Source: Dryocola sp051297175 (lineage in GTDB: Bacteria; Pseudomonadota; Gammaproteobacteria; Enterobacterales; Enterobacteriaceae). Taken from it: DNA of 64,000 nt. Positions 17,800 to 26,365 of this stretch are shown here, in pieces. Within the stretch, counting starts at the first letter, position 1, and each line of letters starts with the position of its first letter. Made by a program: the position numbers and the translations under genes. The stretch spans positions 3,348,001 through 3,412,000 of the forward strand of contig NZ_JBINNY010000001.1 of NCBI RefSeq assembly GCF_051297175.1, in the 5' to 3' direction. Below the pieces are notes generated by a model. The model had not been told where the DNA came from, did not search any database, and saw only the letters and a program-made list of their open reading frames with translations.

Positions 17800-18906
17800 A
17801 TGTTTCATCGACTATGGACCTTGATTCGCAAAGAGCTACAGTCCCTGCTGCGGGAGCCGCAGACCCGCGCCATCCTGATCCTGCCCGTGGTGCTACAGGT
17901 GGTGCTGTTCCCGTTTGCCGCCACGCTTGAGGTGACTAATGCCACCATCGCCGTTTATAACGAGGACAACGGCAGCCATTCCGTGGAGCTGACGCAGCGC
18001 TTTGCGCGCGCTAAAGCCTTCAGCCACGTTCTGCTGCTAAAAAACCCGCAGGAAATCCAGCCGACGATCGATAACCAGAAGGCGCTGCTGCTGATTCGCT
18101 TCCCGGCGGACTTCTCGCGCGATCTGGCAAGCCTGCAGCCCGCGAAGCTGCAAATTATTCTCGACGGCCGCAACTCCAACAGCGCGCAAATTGCCGCCAA
18201 CTACCTCCAGCAGATCGTGAAGAACTACCAGCTGGAGCTGATGACCGGGCAACCCAAGCCGAACAACAGCGAGCTGGTGGTGCGCAACTGGTATAACCCG
18301 AATCTCGACTATAAGTGGTTCGTGGTGCCGTCGCTTATCGCCATGATAACCACCATCGGCGTGATGATCGTGACGTCGCTTTCGGTCGCCCGCGAGCGCG
18401 AACAGGGCACGCTCGACCAGCTTCTGGTGTCACCGCTTGCCACCTGGCAAATCTTCGTCGGCAAGGCCGTTCCGGCGCAGATTGTCGCTATCGCCCAGGC
18501 CACCATCGTGCTGGGCGTGGGGATCTGGGGGTATAAAATCCCCTTCTCCGGCTCGGTGCTGCTGTTCTATTTCACGATGCTGATTTACGGGCTGTCGCTG
18601 GTGGGATTCGGGCTACTGATTTCCGCGCTGTGCTCGACCCAGCAGCAGGCGTTTATCGGGGTGTTTGTCTTTATGATGCCGGCGATTTTGCTGTCGGGAT
18701 ACGTATCGCCGGTGGAGAACATGCCGGTGTGGCTACAGAATTTGACCTGGGTTAACCCGATTCGCCACTTCACGGACATTACCAAGCAGATTTACCTGAA
18801 GGACGCGAGCTTTGACATCGTGTGGGGAAGCGTGTGGCCGCTGCTGGTGATTGCGGCCACGACGGGATCAGCGGCGTACTGGATGTTTCGTCGCAAAATC
18901 GCCTGA
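17800..18906 (+). CDS. ybhR: ABC-2 exporter permease YbhR
   Basis: The 368-residue protein is a paralogue of YbhS with the same layout: one N-terminal helix, a periplasmic domain and a C-terminal five-helix bundle. The motif is REREQGTLDQLLVSPLATWQIFVGK. It is the last gene of the cecR-ybhGFSR operon. Its 3' end overlaps the 3' end of convergent ybhQ by 39 bp. No strong terminator is visible, so the overlap itself may matter for transcript ends. Confidence 0.94.
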   Translation: MFHRLWTLIRKELQSLLREPQTRAILILPVVLQVVLFPFAATLEVTNATIAVYNEDNGSHSVELTQRFARAKAFSHVLLLKNPQEIQPTIDNQKALLLIRFPADFSRDLASLQPAKLQIILDGRNSNSAQIAANYLQQIVKNYQLELMTGQPKPNNSELVVRNWYNPNLDYKWFVVPSLIAMITTIGVMIVTSLSVAREREQGTLDQLLVSPLATWQIFVGKAVPAQIVAIAQATIVLGVGIWGYKIPFSGSVLLFYFTMLIYGLSLVGFGLLISALCSTQQQAFIGVFVFMMPAILLSGYVSPVENMPVWLQNLTWVNPIRHFTDITKQIYLKDASFDIVWGSVWPLLVIAATTGSAAYWMFRRKIA

Positions 18907-19275
18907 CTTGTCTTTGGCGAGCAGGGAGTACACAGCGGGCCCGGCAATCATGACGAGGCCTGCTACCGCTATCAGTAAATTGCTTTCAACCACTCGGGAC
19001 AGCAGCCACAGGGCGATCATCGCCGAGCCGAAATACCAGGTGGTGGTGAGTTCTTCGAGGAAGTCGCCGATGTCGCGCAGCCTGCCGCTGTGGAAGCGCT
19101 GGAAGACAAACATCAGGATGACCGTTGCGACATAAAGCAGGCACAGGCCTACGCCAACGGGAATTAGCGCCTTCATTTTCCAGCCTGCGACCAGTGCGAC
19201 CACAACCATCAAATGCAGCATAATCTGCCAACAAGTCAGGCCGGTTTTCACCTGCACGCGCTGTTGCCACTTCAT
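18868..19275 (-). CDS. ybhQ: Inner-membrane protein YbhQ
   Basis: The 135-residue protein starts MKWQQRVQVKTGLTCWQIML and has four hydrophobic segments (about 17-37, 42-58, 80-95 and 100-118). It ends in a basic tail with VRR. It matches E. coli YbhQ along its length. The function is not known. It is convergent with ybhR and divergent from ybhP. Confidence 0.92.
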   Translation of the reverse strand: MKWQQRVQVKTGLTCWQIMLHLMVVVALVAGWKMKALIPVGVGLCLLYVATVILMFVFQRFHSGRLRDIGDFLEELTTTWYFGSAMIALWLLSRVVESNLLIAVAGLVMIAGPAVYSLLAKDKSGDFATKHPVRR

Positions 19276-19408
19276 GTATTCACTCCCGGCATATATTTTC
19301 CTGTTCTTCAGAGTACGCCAGTGTACGGAAAATTCCGCATCCCGCCCTCTTTTTGTGACAAAGACTACACTTTATTTTCATCAGGATAACAAAAAGACCG
19401 GGAGCGGC

Positions 19409-20170
19409 ATGACGCAACATACTCCGCGCTTTTCCTTTAAAGTGCTCACGATTAATACACACAAAGGCTTCACCACCTTTAACCGACGTTTTATTCTGCC
19501 GGAGCTACGCGACGCGGTGCGCACCGTAGGGGCAGATATCGTCTGCCTTCAGGAAGTTATGGGCGCACATGAGGCGCACTCCACGCGCTTCGAGAACTGG
19601 CCCGACACCAGCCACTATGAGTTTCTGGCCGATACCGTGTGGGACGACTTCGCCTACGGGCGCAACGCCGTTTACCCCGAAGGCCACCACGGCAACGCGG
19701 TGCTTTCGCGCCTGCCTATCACCCGGTTCGATAACCGCGACATATCCGTTGAAGGCCATGAAAAGCGCGGCATGCTGCACTGCCAGATCAACGTGCCCAA
19801 CGAAAGCATTCACGTACACGTGATCTGCGTCCACCTTGGGCTGCACGAGCGGCACCGGCAGGAGCAATTGAAAATGCTATGCGATCTGGTGAACCAGCTC
19901 CCTGAAGGCGAGCCGGTGGTGGTCGCAGGTGATTTTAACGACTGGCGGCAAAAAGCCAACCATCTGTTAAAAAACCGCGCCGGTCTTGATGAAGTGTTTA
20001 CCCGCGCACACGGCCGCCCTGCCCGCACCTTCCCGGCGGGCCTGCCGCTGCTGCGCCTCGACCGCATTTACGTTAAGCACGCGCGCGTTAGCTCGCCTGC
20101 CACTATCAACCTGCGTCAGTGGCGACGCCTGTCCGACCATGCCCCCCTTGCCGTGGAGATCCATATATGA
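19409..20170 (+). CDS. ybhP: Endonuclease/exonuclease/phosphatase-family protein YbhP
   Basis: The 253-residue protein has the EEP-fold signature residues: LTINTHKGF, IVCLQEVMG (metal-binding Glu), GDFNDWRQ and SDHAPL (catalytic Asp-His). The substrate is not established; the fold includes nucleases and lipid phosphatases. Its overlap with clsB hints at a role in phospholipid metabolism. GGAG at 19401 precedes ATG 19409. An upstream in-frame extension to 19274 is rejected. The stop TGA overlaps the clsB ATG. Confidence 0.93.
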   Translation: MTQHTPRFSFKVLTINTHKGFTTFNRRFILPELRDAVRTVGADIVCLQEVMGAHEAHSTRFENWPDTSHYEFLADTVWDDFAYGRNAVYPEGHHGNAVLSRLPITRFDNRDISVEGHEKRGMLHCQINVPNESIHVHVICVHLGLHERHRQEQLKMLCDLVNQLPEGEPVVVAGDFNDWRQKANHLLKNRAGLDEVFTRAHGRPARTFPAGLPLLRLDRIYVKHARVSSPATINLRQWRRLSDHAPLAVEIHI

Positions 20171-21411
20171 AAAACAACTGGCGCGACGGCAACCGCATCG
20201 AACTGCTGGAAAACGGTGACCAGTATTTTCCGGCGGTCTTTGAGGCAATTAAAAATGCCCGCAGCAAAGTGATTCTCGAAACCTTTATCTGGTTTGAAGA
20301 CGACGTGGGTAAACGGCTACACGAGGTGATTCTGGACGCGGCGCGACGCGGCGTGAGCGTGGAAGTCCTGCTCGACGGCTACGGCTCGCCGGATTTGAGC
20401 GACGGCTTTGTTAGCGAACTCACGACCGCCGGGGTGAAGTTCCGCTATTACGATCCGCGTCCGCTGATCTTCGGCATGCGCACCAACCTGTTCCGCCGCA
20501 TGCACCGCAAGATAGTGGTGGTGGACGGCGAGCTGGCGTTCGTCGGCGGCATCAACTATTCCGCCGAGCACATGATCGACTACGGCCCGGAAGCGAAGCA
20601 GGATTATGCCGTCAGGGTGGAAGGCCCGGTGGTCGACGACATCTATCGGTACGTGATTTCCAACCTGCCTGGGCACGACGCCACCCGCCGCTGGTGGGGC
20701 AAGCGCCACAATCCGGCCCATGACAACCTGAAGCCGGGCGAGGCGCAGGCGCTGTTCGTCTGGCGCGATAATGACCAGCACCGCGACGATATCGAGCGCT
20801 ACTACCTGAAAATGCTCAGCAACGCGAAGCAGGAGGTGATTATCGCCAACGCCTACTTCTTCCCAGGCTATCGTCTGCTGCACGCGATGCGCAGCGCCGC
20901 CCGCCGGGGCGTAAAGGTGAAGCTGGTGGTTCAGGGGGAACCGGATATGCCGATCGTCAAAGTGGGCGCGCGGCTGCTGTATAACTACCTGGTGAAATCC
21001 GGCGTTGAGGTATTTGAGTACACGCGCCGCCCGCTGCACGGCAAGGTCGCCATTATGGACGACCACTGGGCGACCGTCGGATCGAGCAACCTTGACCCGC
21101 TCAGCCTGTCGCTGAATCTCGAGGCAAATCTGATTATTTACGATAAGGCGTTCAACGCGACCCTGGGCGAGAACCTGAATACCCTTATCGCCCAAGACTG
21201 CCAGAAGGTAGACGAATCGATGCTGCCAAAACGCACCTGGTGGAACCTCGGGAAAAGCGTGCTGGCGTTCCACTTTTTGCGCCACTTCCCGGCGATGGTC
21301 GGCTGGCTGCCTGCGCACACCCCTCGCCTGTCGCTCGTAGAGCCGCCGGTACAGCCGGAGATGGAAACCCAGGACCGGGTGGATACGGATAATCAGGAGG
21401 TAAAATCCTGA
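20167..21411 (+). CDS. clsB: Cardiolipin synthase B
   Basis: The 414-residue phospholipase-D-family enzyme has two HKD motifs: HRKIVVVDG in the first half and HGKVAIMDDHW in the second, each followed by GSSN-like or GGxN sequences. It makes cardiolipin, and in E. coli also phosphatidylglycerol, from phospholipid donors. It lacks the N-terminal membrane helices of ClsA, as expected for ClsB. Start ATG 20167 overlaps the ybhP stop (ATGA), and its last base is the first base of ybhN, so ybhP-clsB-ybhN are translationally coupled. Confidence 0.95.
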   Translation: MKNNWRDGNRIELLENGDQYFPAVFEAIKNARSKVILETFIWFEDDVGKRLHEVILDAARRGVSVEVLLDGYGSPDLSDGFVSELTTAGVKFRYYDPRPLIFGMRTNLFRRMHRKIVVVDGELAFVGGINYSAEHMIDYGPEAKQDYAVRVEGPVVDDIYRYVISNLPGHDATRRWWGKRHNPAHDNLKPGEAQALFVWRDNDQHRDDIERYYLKMLSNAKQEVIIANAYFFPGYRLLHAMRSAARRGVKVKLVVQGEPDMPIVKVGARLLYNYLVKSGVEVFEYTRRPLHGKVAIMDDHWATVGSSNLDPLSLSLNLEANLIIYDKAFNATLGENLNTLIAQDCQKVDESMLPKRTWWNLGKSVLAFHFLRHFPAMVGWLPAHTPRLSLVEPPVQPEMETQDRVDTDNQEVKS

Positions 21412-22379
21412 TGTCGCACGCGCACCCGAAATGGCGAAAGGCAAAGAAGATCCTCACCTGGCTGTTTTTCATCGCCGTGATTGCCCTGCTGGTGGTCTAC
21501 GCCACTAAGGTTGACTGGCAGGAAGTCTGGAAGGTGATTCGCAACTATAACCGCATGGTGCTGCTAAGCGCGGTCGGGCTGGTGATCGTCAGCTATCTGC
21601 TTTACGGCTGCTACGATCTGCTGGCCCGCTCGTACTGCGGACACAAGCTCGCCAAACGCCAGGTGATGCTGGTTTCGTTTATCTGTTACGCCTTTAACCT
21701 GACGCTCAGCACCTGGGTCGGCGGCATCGGCATGCGCTACCGGCTTTATTCGCGCCTGGGGCTGCCCGGCAGCACCATCACGCGGATTTTTTCGCTGAGC
21801 ATTTCCACCAACTGGCTGGGGTATATCCTGCTTGCCGGGGTGATTTTCACCATCGGCGTGGTTCAGTTGCCGAATCACTGGTACATCGACGAAGGCACGC
21901 TGCGCATTCTTGGCATCGTGCTGCTGGCGATTATCGCGGTCTATCTGTGGTTTTGCGCCTTTGCCAAACACCGCCACGCGACTATTCGCGGCCAGCGGCT
22001 GGTGCTGCCGTCGTTCAAATTCGCGCTGGCGCAGATGGCGATTTCCAGCGCCAACTGGATGGTGATGGGGGCAATTATCTGGCTGCTGATGGGGCAGGAC
22101 GTGAACTATTTCTTCGTGCTGGGCGAGCTGCTGGTGAGCAGTATTGCCGGGGTTATCGTGCATATTCCGGCGGGCATCGGCGTGCTGGAAGCGGTGTTTA
22201 TCGCGCTGCTGGCCGGGGAACACGTCAGCCACGGCACGATTATCGCCGCGCTGCTGGCCTATCGCCTGCTCTATTTCATCGCCCCGCTGCTGCTGGCGAT
22301 CGTTTGCTATCTCTGGCTTGAGAGCCGGGCGAAGAAAATGCGGGCGAAGAACGAGCAAAAGATGGCGGGGAGTTCGTAA
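21411..22379 (+). CDS. ybhN: Integral membrane protein YbhN (flippase-like family)
   Basis: The 322-residue protein has about eight hydrophobic segments and belongs to the UPF0104 family, related to the membrane part of lysylphosphatidylglycerol synthase (MprF). Conserved sequences include LSTWVGGIGMRYRLYSRLG and VIVHIPAGIGVLEAVF. Coupling to clsB suggests involvement in cardiolipin or other lipid handling, but no activity can be claimed. The C-terminus is short and basic. A REP cluster follows directly where E. coli carries ybhM. Confidence 0.92.
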   Translation: MSHAHPKWRKAKKILTWLFFIAVIALLVVYATKVDWQEVWKVIRNYNRMVLLSAVGLVIVSYLLYGCYDLLARSYCGHKLAKRQVMLVSFICYAFNLTLSTWVGGIGMRYRLYSRLGLPGSTITRIFSLSISTNWLGYILLAGVIFTIGVVQLPNHWYIDEGTLRILGIVLLAIIAVYLWFCAFAKHRHATIRGQRLVLPSFKFALAQMAISSANWMVMGAIIWLLMGQDVNYFFVLGELLVSSIAGVIVHIPAGIGVLEAVFIALLAGEHVSHGTIIAALLAYRLLYFIAPLLLAIVCYLWLESRAKKMRAKNEQKMAGSS

Positions 22380-22386
22380 AGAAAAA

Positions 22387-22511
22387 GGTGGATGGCGCGT
22401 TCGCTCATCCACCTCACATTTCGGACATCGGTAGGTCGGGTAAGCGCAGCGCCACCCGACACCTCAACGGTCAGCTTTTGTAGGTCGGGTAAGCGCTAGC
22501 GCCACCCGACA
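22387..22511. repeat. Cluster of three REP-like palindromes
   Basis: Palindromes lie at about 22387-22413 (ggtggatggcgcg/cgctcatccacc), 22431-22460 (gtaggtcgggtaagcg/cgccacccgac) and 22480-22510 (the same type as the second). They occupy the whole gap between the 3' ends of convergent ybhN and ybhL. Confidence 0.88.
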
Positions 22512-22519
22512 TCTGATAA

Positions 22520-23230
22520 TCAGCGACGGTTGCCGAAAATCCGCAGCAGCATCAGGAACAGGTTGATGAAGTCCAGATACAGCGTCAGCGCGCCCAGGAT
22601 GGAATACTTACGCATGTTTTGCGTATCGCGCACGTCAATCTGCTCGCCGATGTTTTTCAGCTTCTGCGTGTCGTACGCCGTCAGGCCGACGAACACGATC
22701 ACCCCGATATAGGTCACCGCCCACATCAGCGCGCTGCTTTTCAGCCAGATGTTAACCAGCGAAGCCAGCACGATACCGATCAGCGCCATAAACAGCATGT
22801 TGCCTAAGCCGCTCAGGTCGCGCTTGGTGGTGTAGCCGTACAGGCTCATCGCGCCGAACATACCGCCCGCTACCACGAAGGTGCTGGCGATAGACGAATA
22901 GGTGTAGACGATGAAGATGCTGGAGAGCGTAAGCCCCGTCAGCGCGGAGTAAAGCATAAACAGCGTGGTGGCCATACCCGCGCTCAGGCGCTGCACCATG
23001 CCCGAAAGCACAAACACCAGCGCCAGCTGGGCGATAATCAAACCAAAGAAGGTGATTTTGCTGGAGAAGACAAACTCCATTACCGCCGGCGTGTTGGCGG
23101 CATACCAGGCGACAAACGCGGTCAGTAACAGCCCGCAGGTCATCCAGCCGTAAACCTGCGCCATGTAAGCCTGCAGGCCGGTACGCGCCTGCTGAACGAT
23201 TGTGTCATTGGAGCGGGGGAATCGATCCAT
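22520..23230 (-). CDS. ybhL: Bax inhibitor-1 family membrane protein YbhL
   Basis: The 236-residue protein has seven hydrophobic segments and the BI-1/YccA family signature near the C-terminus (GLTAYDTQKLKNI, then LTLYLDFINLFLMLLRIFG). Bacterial relatives conduct calcium or protect membrane protein quality control; the E. coli role is unknown. It begins MDRFPRSNDTIVQQARTGLQ, as in E. coli. Its partner gene ybhM, adjacent in E. coli, is missing here. Confidence 0.94.
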   Translation of the reverse strand: MDRFPRSNDTIVQQARTGLQAYMAQVYGWMTCGLLLTAFVAWYAANTPAVMEFVFSSKITFFGLIIAQLALVFVLSGMVQRLSAGMATTLFMLYSALTGLTLSSIFIVYTYSSIASTFVVAGGMFGAMSLYGYTTKRDLSGLGNMLFMALIGIVLASLVNIWLKSSALMWAVTYIGVIVFVGLTAYDTQKLKNIGEQIDVRDTQNMRKYSILGALTLYLDFINLFLMLLRIFGNRR

Positions 23231-23318
23231 GATGCTACCTCTGTAAATTGCGTTAACCTGATTTCAGGCTTAAAAGCCTACCATGCTTAAGATTAACACA
23301 ACTCCAACGGCGTGCCTC

Positions 23319-23771
23319 CTACCAGCGTTTGGCCGCCTGCTTATCGGTTTCCCGCGCTTCCACCCAGCGGTCGCCTTCCGGCGTCGCTTCGCGCTTCCAG
23401 AACGGCGCGCGGGTTTTCAGGTAATCCATTATAAACTGCGCCGCTTCGAACGCAGAGCTGCGGTGCGCGCCCGTCACGCCGACAAAAACGATTTCATCGC
23501 CCGGCCACAGTTCGCCGATGCGGTGAATGACGCTTACGCGCTGCAGGGGCCAGCGGGCGCGCGCCTCGGCAACGATTTCAGCCAGCGCTTTTTCCGTCAT
23601 GCCGGGATAGTGTTCGAGGGTCAGCGCGCTCACGCTGTCGCCGAGATTGTGGTTGCGCACCTTGCCGGTAAAGGTCACGACCGCGCCGTCTTCATCGCAC
23701 TGCGACAGCCACTGGTATTCGTCGCCCACGCTGAAGTTGTCATGGCTGACGCGGATGCGGGTGTTGTCCAT
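23319..23771 (-). CDS. moaE: Molybdopterin synthase catalytic subunit MoaE
   Basis: The 150-residue protein forms the heterotetrameric molybdopterin synthase with MoaD and converts cyclic pyranopterin monophosphate to molybdopterin. The family core DGAVVTFTGKVRNHN, GELWPGDEIVFVGV and the active-site Lys region TRAPFWKRE are intact. The chosen start gives the E. coli length; a 22-residue extension overlapping moaD is rejected. It is the last gene of moaABCDE, 4 bp after moaD. Confidence 0.96.
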   Translation of the reverse strand: MDNTRIRVSHDNFSVGDEYQWLSQCDEDGAVVTFTGKVRNHNLGDSVSALTLEHYPGMTEKALAEIVAEARARWPLQRVSVIHRIGELWPGDEIVFVGVTGAHRSSAFEAAQFIMDYLKTRAPFWKREATPEGDRWVEARETDKQAAKRW

Positions 23772-23775
23772 GGCC

Positions 23776-24021
23776 TTAGCCTCCGGTAACCGGTGGGAAG
23801 AAAGCGACTTCGTCGCCGTCGGCAAGCTTGTGCTCAAAGCTTACCAGCGTCTGGTTTACCGCAGCCAGCAGCTTGCCGGACTCCAATGCCAGCGCCCAGC
23901 GGTCGCTTTTGGCCGCAAGCGTAGCCCGCAGCTGCTCAACGTCGTCGTAGCTGGCGTCCAGCTGTAGCCTGTCGCAGTCCACCAGCTCGCGGACCTGAGC
24001 AAAAAACAGGACGTTAATCAT
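23776..24021 (-). CDS. moaD: Molybdopterin synthase sulfur-carrier subunit MoaD
   Basis: This is an 81-residue ubiquitin-like protein. The C-terminus ends in PPVTGG, the Gly-Gly that is adenylated by MoeB and thiocarboxylated. The start MINVLFFAQVREL matches the family, and the reading frame upstream overlaps moaC by only a few bases. It acts together with MoaE. Confidence 0.96.
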   Translation of the reverse strand: MINVLFFAQVRELVDCDRLQLDASYDDVEQLRATLAAKSDRWALALESGKLLAAVNQTLVSFEHKLADGDEVAFFPPVTGG

Positions 24022-24511
24022 TGGCTTCCACCTTGCTTTCAACCGTAAAGTCGCCCGATTTTCCGCCGCTTTTCGCCAGCAGGCGAACCGGGCCAATCAC
24101 CATATCTTTCTGCACGGCTTTACACATGTCGTAGATGGTTAGCGCAGCCACCGAGGCGGCGGTCAGCGCTTCCATTTCGACGCCGGTTTTGCCCGTCAGG
24201 CGGCAGACCGATTCGATGCGCACTCGGTTATGCTCCGGCTCGGCTTCCAGATTCACTTCGACCTTGCTCAGCAGCAGCGGATGGCAAAGCGGGATCAGCT
24301 CCCATGTGCGTTTGGCGGCCTGAATACCGGCAATGCGCGCCGTGGCGAACACGTCGCCCTTGTGGTGGCTGCCGCTGACTATCATGGCGAGCGTTTCGGC
24401 GCGCATAGTGACAAAAGCCTCCGCGCGCGCTTCGCGTACGGTTTCGGATTTGGCGGAAACGTCAACCATGTGCGCTTCGCCTGCGGCGTTAATGTGGGTC
24501 AGTTGCGACAT
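24014..24511 (-). CDS. moaC: Cyclic pyranopterin monophosphate synthase MoaC
   Basis: The 165-residue protein acts after MoaA, converting its product into cPMP. It starts MSQLTHINAAGEAHMVDVS as in E. coli. Conserved motifs are KGDVFATARIAGI, LIPLCHPL and GVEMEALTAASVAALTIYDMCK. It overlaps moaD by 8 bp and follows moaB by 3 bp. Confidence 0.96.
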   Translation of the reverse strand: MSQLTHINAAGEAHMVDVSAKSETVREARAEAFVTMRAETLAMIVSGSHHKGDVFATARIAGIQAAKRTWELIPLCHPLLLSKVEVNLEAEPEHNRVRIESVCRLTGKTGVEMEALTAASVAALTIYDMCKAVQKDMVIGPVRLLAKSGGKSGDFTVESKVEAND

Positions 24512-24514
24512 AGC

Positions 24515-25027
24515 TTATTTCTTGATGTGTGGATGGAAGTTGCACGGGCGCAGGCGCGCGTCCAGCTGCTGCACGATGATGTTTTCCCATGCGGTACGGC
24601 AGGCCTTGGTCGACCCCGGCATGGCGAAAATCAGCGTCCGGTTGGCGATGCCCGCTACCGCGCGAGATTGCAGCGTGGAGGTGCCGATTTCTTCATAGGA
24701 GAGCATGCGGAATAGCTCGCCAAAGCCTTCTACCTCGCGGTCAAACAGCGGCAGCAGCGCCTCGGGCACCTGGTCACCGTCGGTAAAACCCGTGCCGCCG
24801 TTGATCAAGACAACCTGCACGTCGTCGCTTGCGATCCACTGGGAAACCTGGGCGCGAATGGCGTAACGGTTTTCCTTCACGATGGCTTTATCGACGATTT
24901 CGTGGCCCGCTTCAGTGGCCGACTCGCGCAGATAGTGGCCGGAGGTGTCATCCTCTTCGCCACGACGACTGGAGACAGTCAAAATGGCAATACGTGCCGG
25001 GATAAACGCTTCGCTTACCTGACTCAT
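24515..25027 (-). CDS. moaB: Molybdenum cofactor protein MoaB
   Basis: The 170-residue MogA-like protein has the molybdopterin-binding signature VVLINGGTGFTDGDQVPEAL and GTSTLQSRAVAG...IFAMPGS. It is related to MogA (molybdopterin adenylyltransferase). In E. coli its own contribution is dispensable because MogA does the work. It lies in the moa operon, 23 bp after moaA. Confidence 0.95.
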   Translation of the reverse strand: MSQVSEAFIPARIAILTVSSRRGEEDDTSGHYLRESATEAGHEIVDKAIVKENRYAIRAQVSQWIASDDVQVVLINGGTGFTDGDQVPEALLPLFDREVEGFGELFRMLSYEEIGTSTLQSRAVAGIANRTLIFAMPGSTKACRTAWENIIVQQLDARLRPCNFHPHIKK

Positions 25028-25050
25028 ACTTCTTCTCCTTGTTTTTGACG

Positions 25051-26040
25051 CTATCCACCAATATAGGACAGGTTCTGAGTGATGCCGGTATGACCGTCAT
25101 GCAGAAAATGGGTTTGTTTCTTTTGGGCGAGCGCCGAGGAAATGCGTGCTTCCAGCTCTTCGCTCTGCGCGTCAGACGCCAGCAGATCGCGCAGCGAGAT
25201 GCCGCCGTCGCCGAACAGGCACAGGTGCAGATTGCCGATAGACGAGACGCGCAGGCGGTTGCAGGTTGCGCAAAAGTCTTTTTCATAGGGCATGATGAGG
25301 CCAATTTCACCCTCATAATCCGGATGACAAAAGACCTGCGCCGGGCCGTCGCTGCGGCCTCGGAGCTTCTGCACCCAGCCGCGCTGAAGGAGCTGGTCGC
25401 GGATAGTGGTGCCGGAAACATGATATTTACGGAACAGTTCGCCGCCGTCGCCCGTTTCCATCAGTTCGATAAAGCGTAGCTGAATGGGGCGCGGTTTGAT
25501 CCAGGTGAGGAAGGTGTCCAGCTCGTGGCTGTTCACGCCGCGCATCAGGACGGTGTTGACCTTGACGCGCTCAAAACCGGCGGCAAAGGTGGCGTCGATG
25601 CCGTCCATCACCTGGCGGAATTTGTCCTGTCCGGTAATCGCGTGAAACTGGCGCGCATCGAGGCTGTCTACGCTGACGTTTACTGCGGTCAGGCCCGCAT
25701 CCCGCCACTGCTGGATATCACGCGCGAGGCGATAGCCGTTGGTGGTGACGGCAAGCTGGCGAATAGACGGATTTTCACGAACGGCGGCGATAATATCGGG
25801 GAAGTCGCGGCGCAAAGAGGGTTCGCCCCCCGTCAGGCGTACTTTTTCAGTACCCAAGGCGGCAAAGGCGCGGGTGACACGGCGAATTTCATCGACGTTA
25901 AGAAAGCTTTTGTTTGCCACGCCGTGCGGCTTGTAGCCATCGGGCAGGCAGTAGTTGCAACGGAAATTGCAAACGTCGGTAATCGAAAGGCGCAAATAGA
26001 AAAACTTGCGCGCAAACGCATCGGTCAGTTGGGATGACAT
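25051..26040 (-). CDS. moaA: GTP 3',8-cyclase MoaA (radical SAM)
   Basis: The 329-residue enzyme catalyses the first step of molybdopterin synthesis from GTP. It carries the radical-SAM cluster site CNFRCNYC near residues 24-31. The second C-terminal cluster is CATCNRLRVSSIGNLHLC. It ends in the functional NLSYIGG. The start MSSQLTDAFARKFF is chosen by family; a 24-residue upstream extension would translate the riboswitch. It is the first gene of moaABCDE and is controlled by the Moco RNA element. Confidence 0.96.
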   Translation of the reverse strand: MSSQLTDAFARKFFYLRLSITDVCNFRCNYCLPDGYKPHGVANKSFLNVDEIRRVTRAFAALGTEKVRLTGGEPSLRRDFPDIIAAVRENPSIRQLAVTTNGYRLARDIQQWRDAGLTAVNVSVDSLDARQFHAITGQDKFRQVMDGIDATFAAGFERVKVNTVLMRGVNSHELDTFLTWIKPRPIQLRFIELMETGDGGELFRKYHVSGTTIRDQLLQRGWVQKLRGRSDGPAQVFCHPDYEGEIGLIMPYEKDFCATCNRLRVSSIGNLHLCLFGDGGISLRDLLASDAQSEELEARISSALAQKKQTHFLHDGHTGITQNLSYIGG

Positions 26041-26043
26041 ATA

Positions 26044-26150
26044 CACCTTTCCAAATACGGGAGATGCAGGCATTTCTTTCTGCACCCTGGTGACCGGGGG
26101 GGTCACGGCCAAAGCACCTTATCTTGCGACTTAGGTTCAGAGGCTTAGTG
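26044..26150 (-). ncRNA. Moco riboswitch in the moaA leader
   Basis: The leader resembles the E. coli moaA Moco RNA motif: CTCTGAACCT, then GGTGCTTTGGCCGTGACC, GGTCACCAGGGTGCAG, and CTCCCGTATTTGGAAAGGTG just before the start codon. The long pairing GGCCGTGACC/GGTCACC is closed by a run of seven Cs on the transcript. The last stem ends close to the moaA ribosome-binding site, consistent with cofactor-dependent repression of translation. Confidence 0.85.
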
Positions 26151-26365
26151 TGTGTAACAGCGATAGTAGCGCGTGCCGGGTTCATTCGCCATAGCAGCTT
26201 TCGTTATATAAATCTATACATAACGAACTAATCGCTTAATTTCGCCACAGAGTACGCGAAAAGTGAACTTTTACCTTGATATACATCATTATCCCCGGTG
26301 CCAGAATCGTCTTTTAGAAACTTTTGCGCTACCTTAAGCCGGATAATTCGTCATAAGGAATAACT

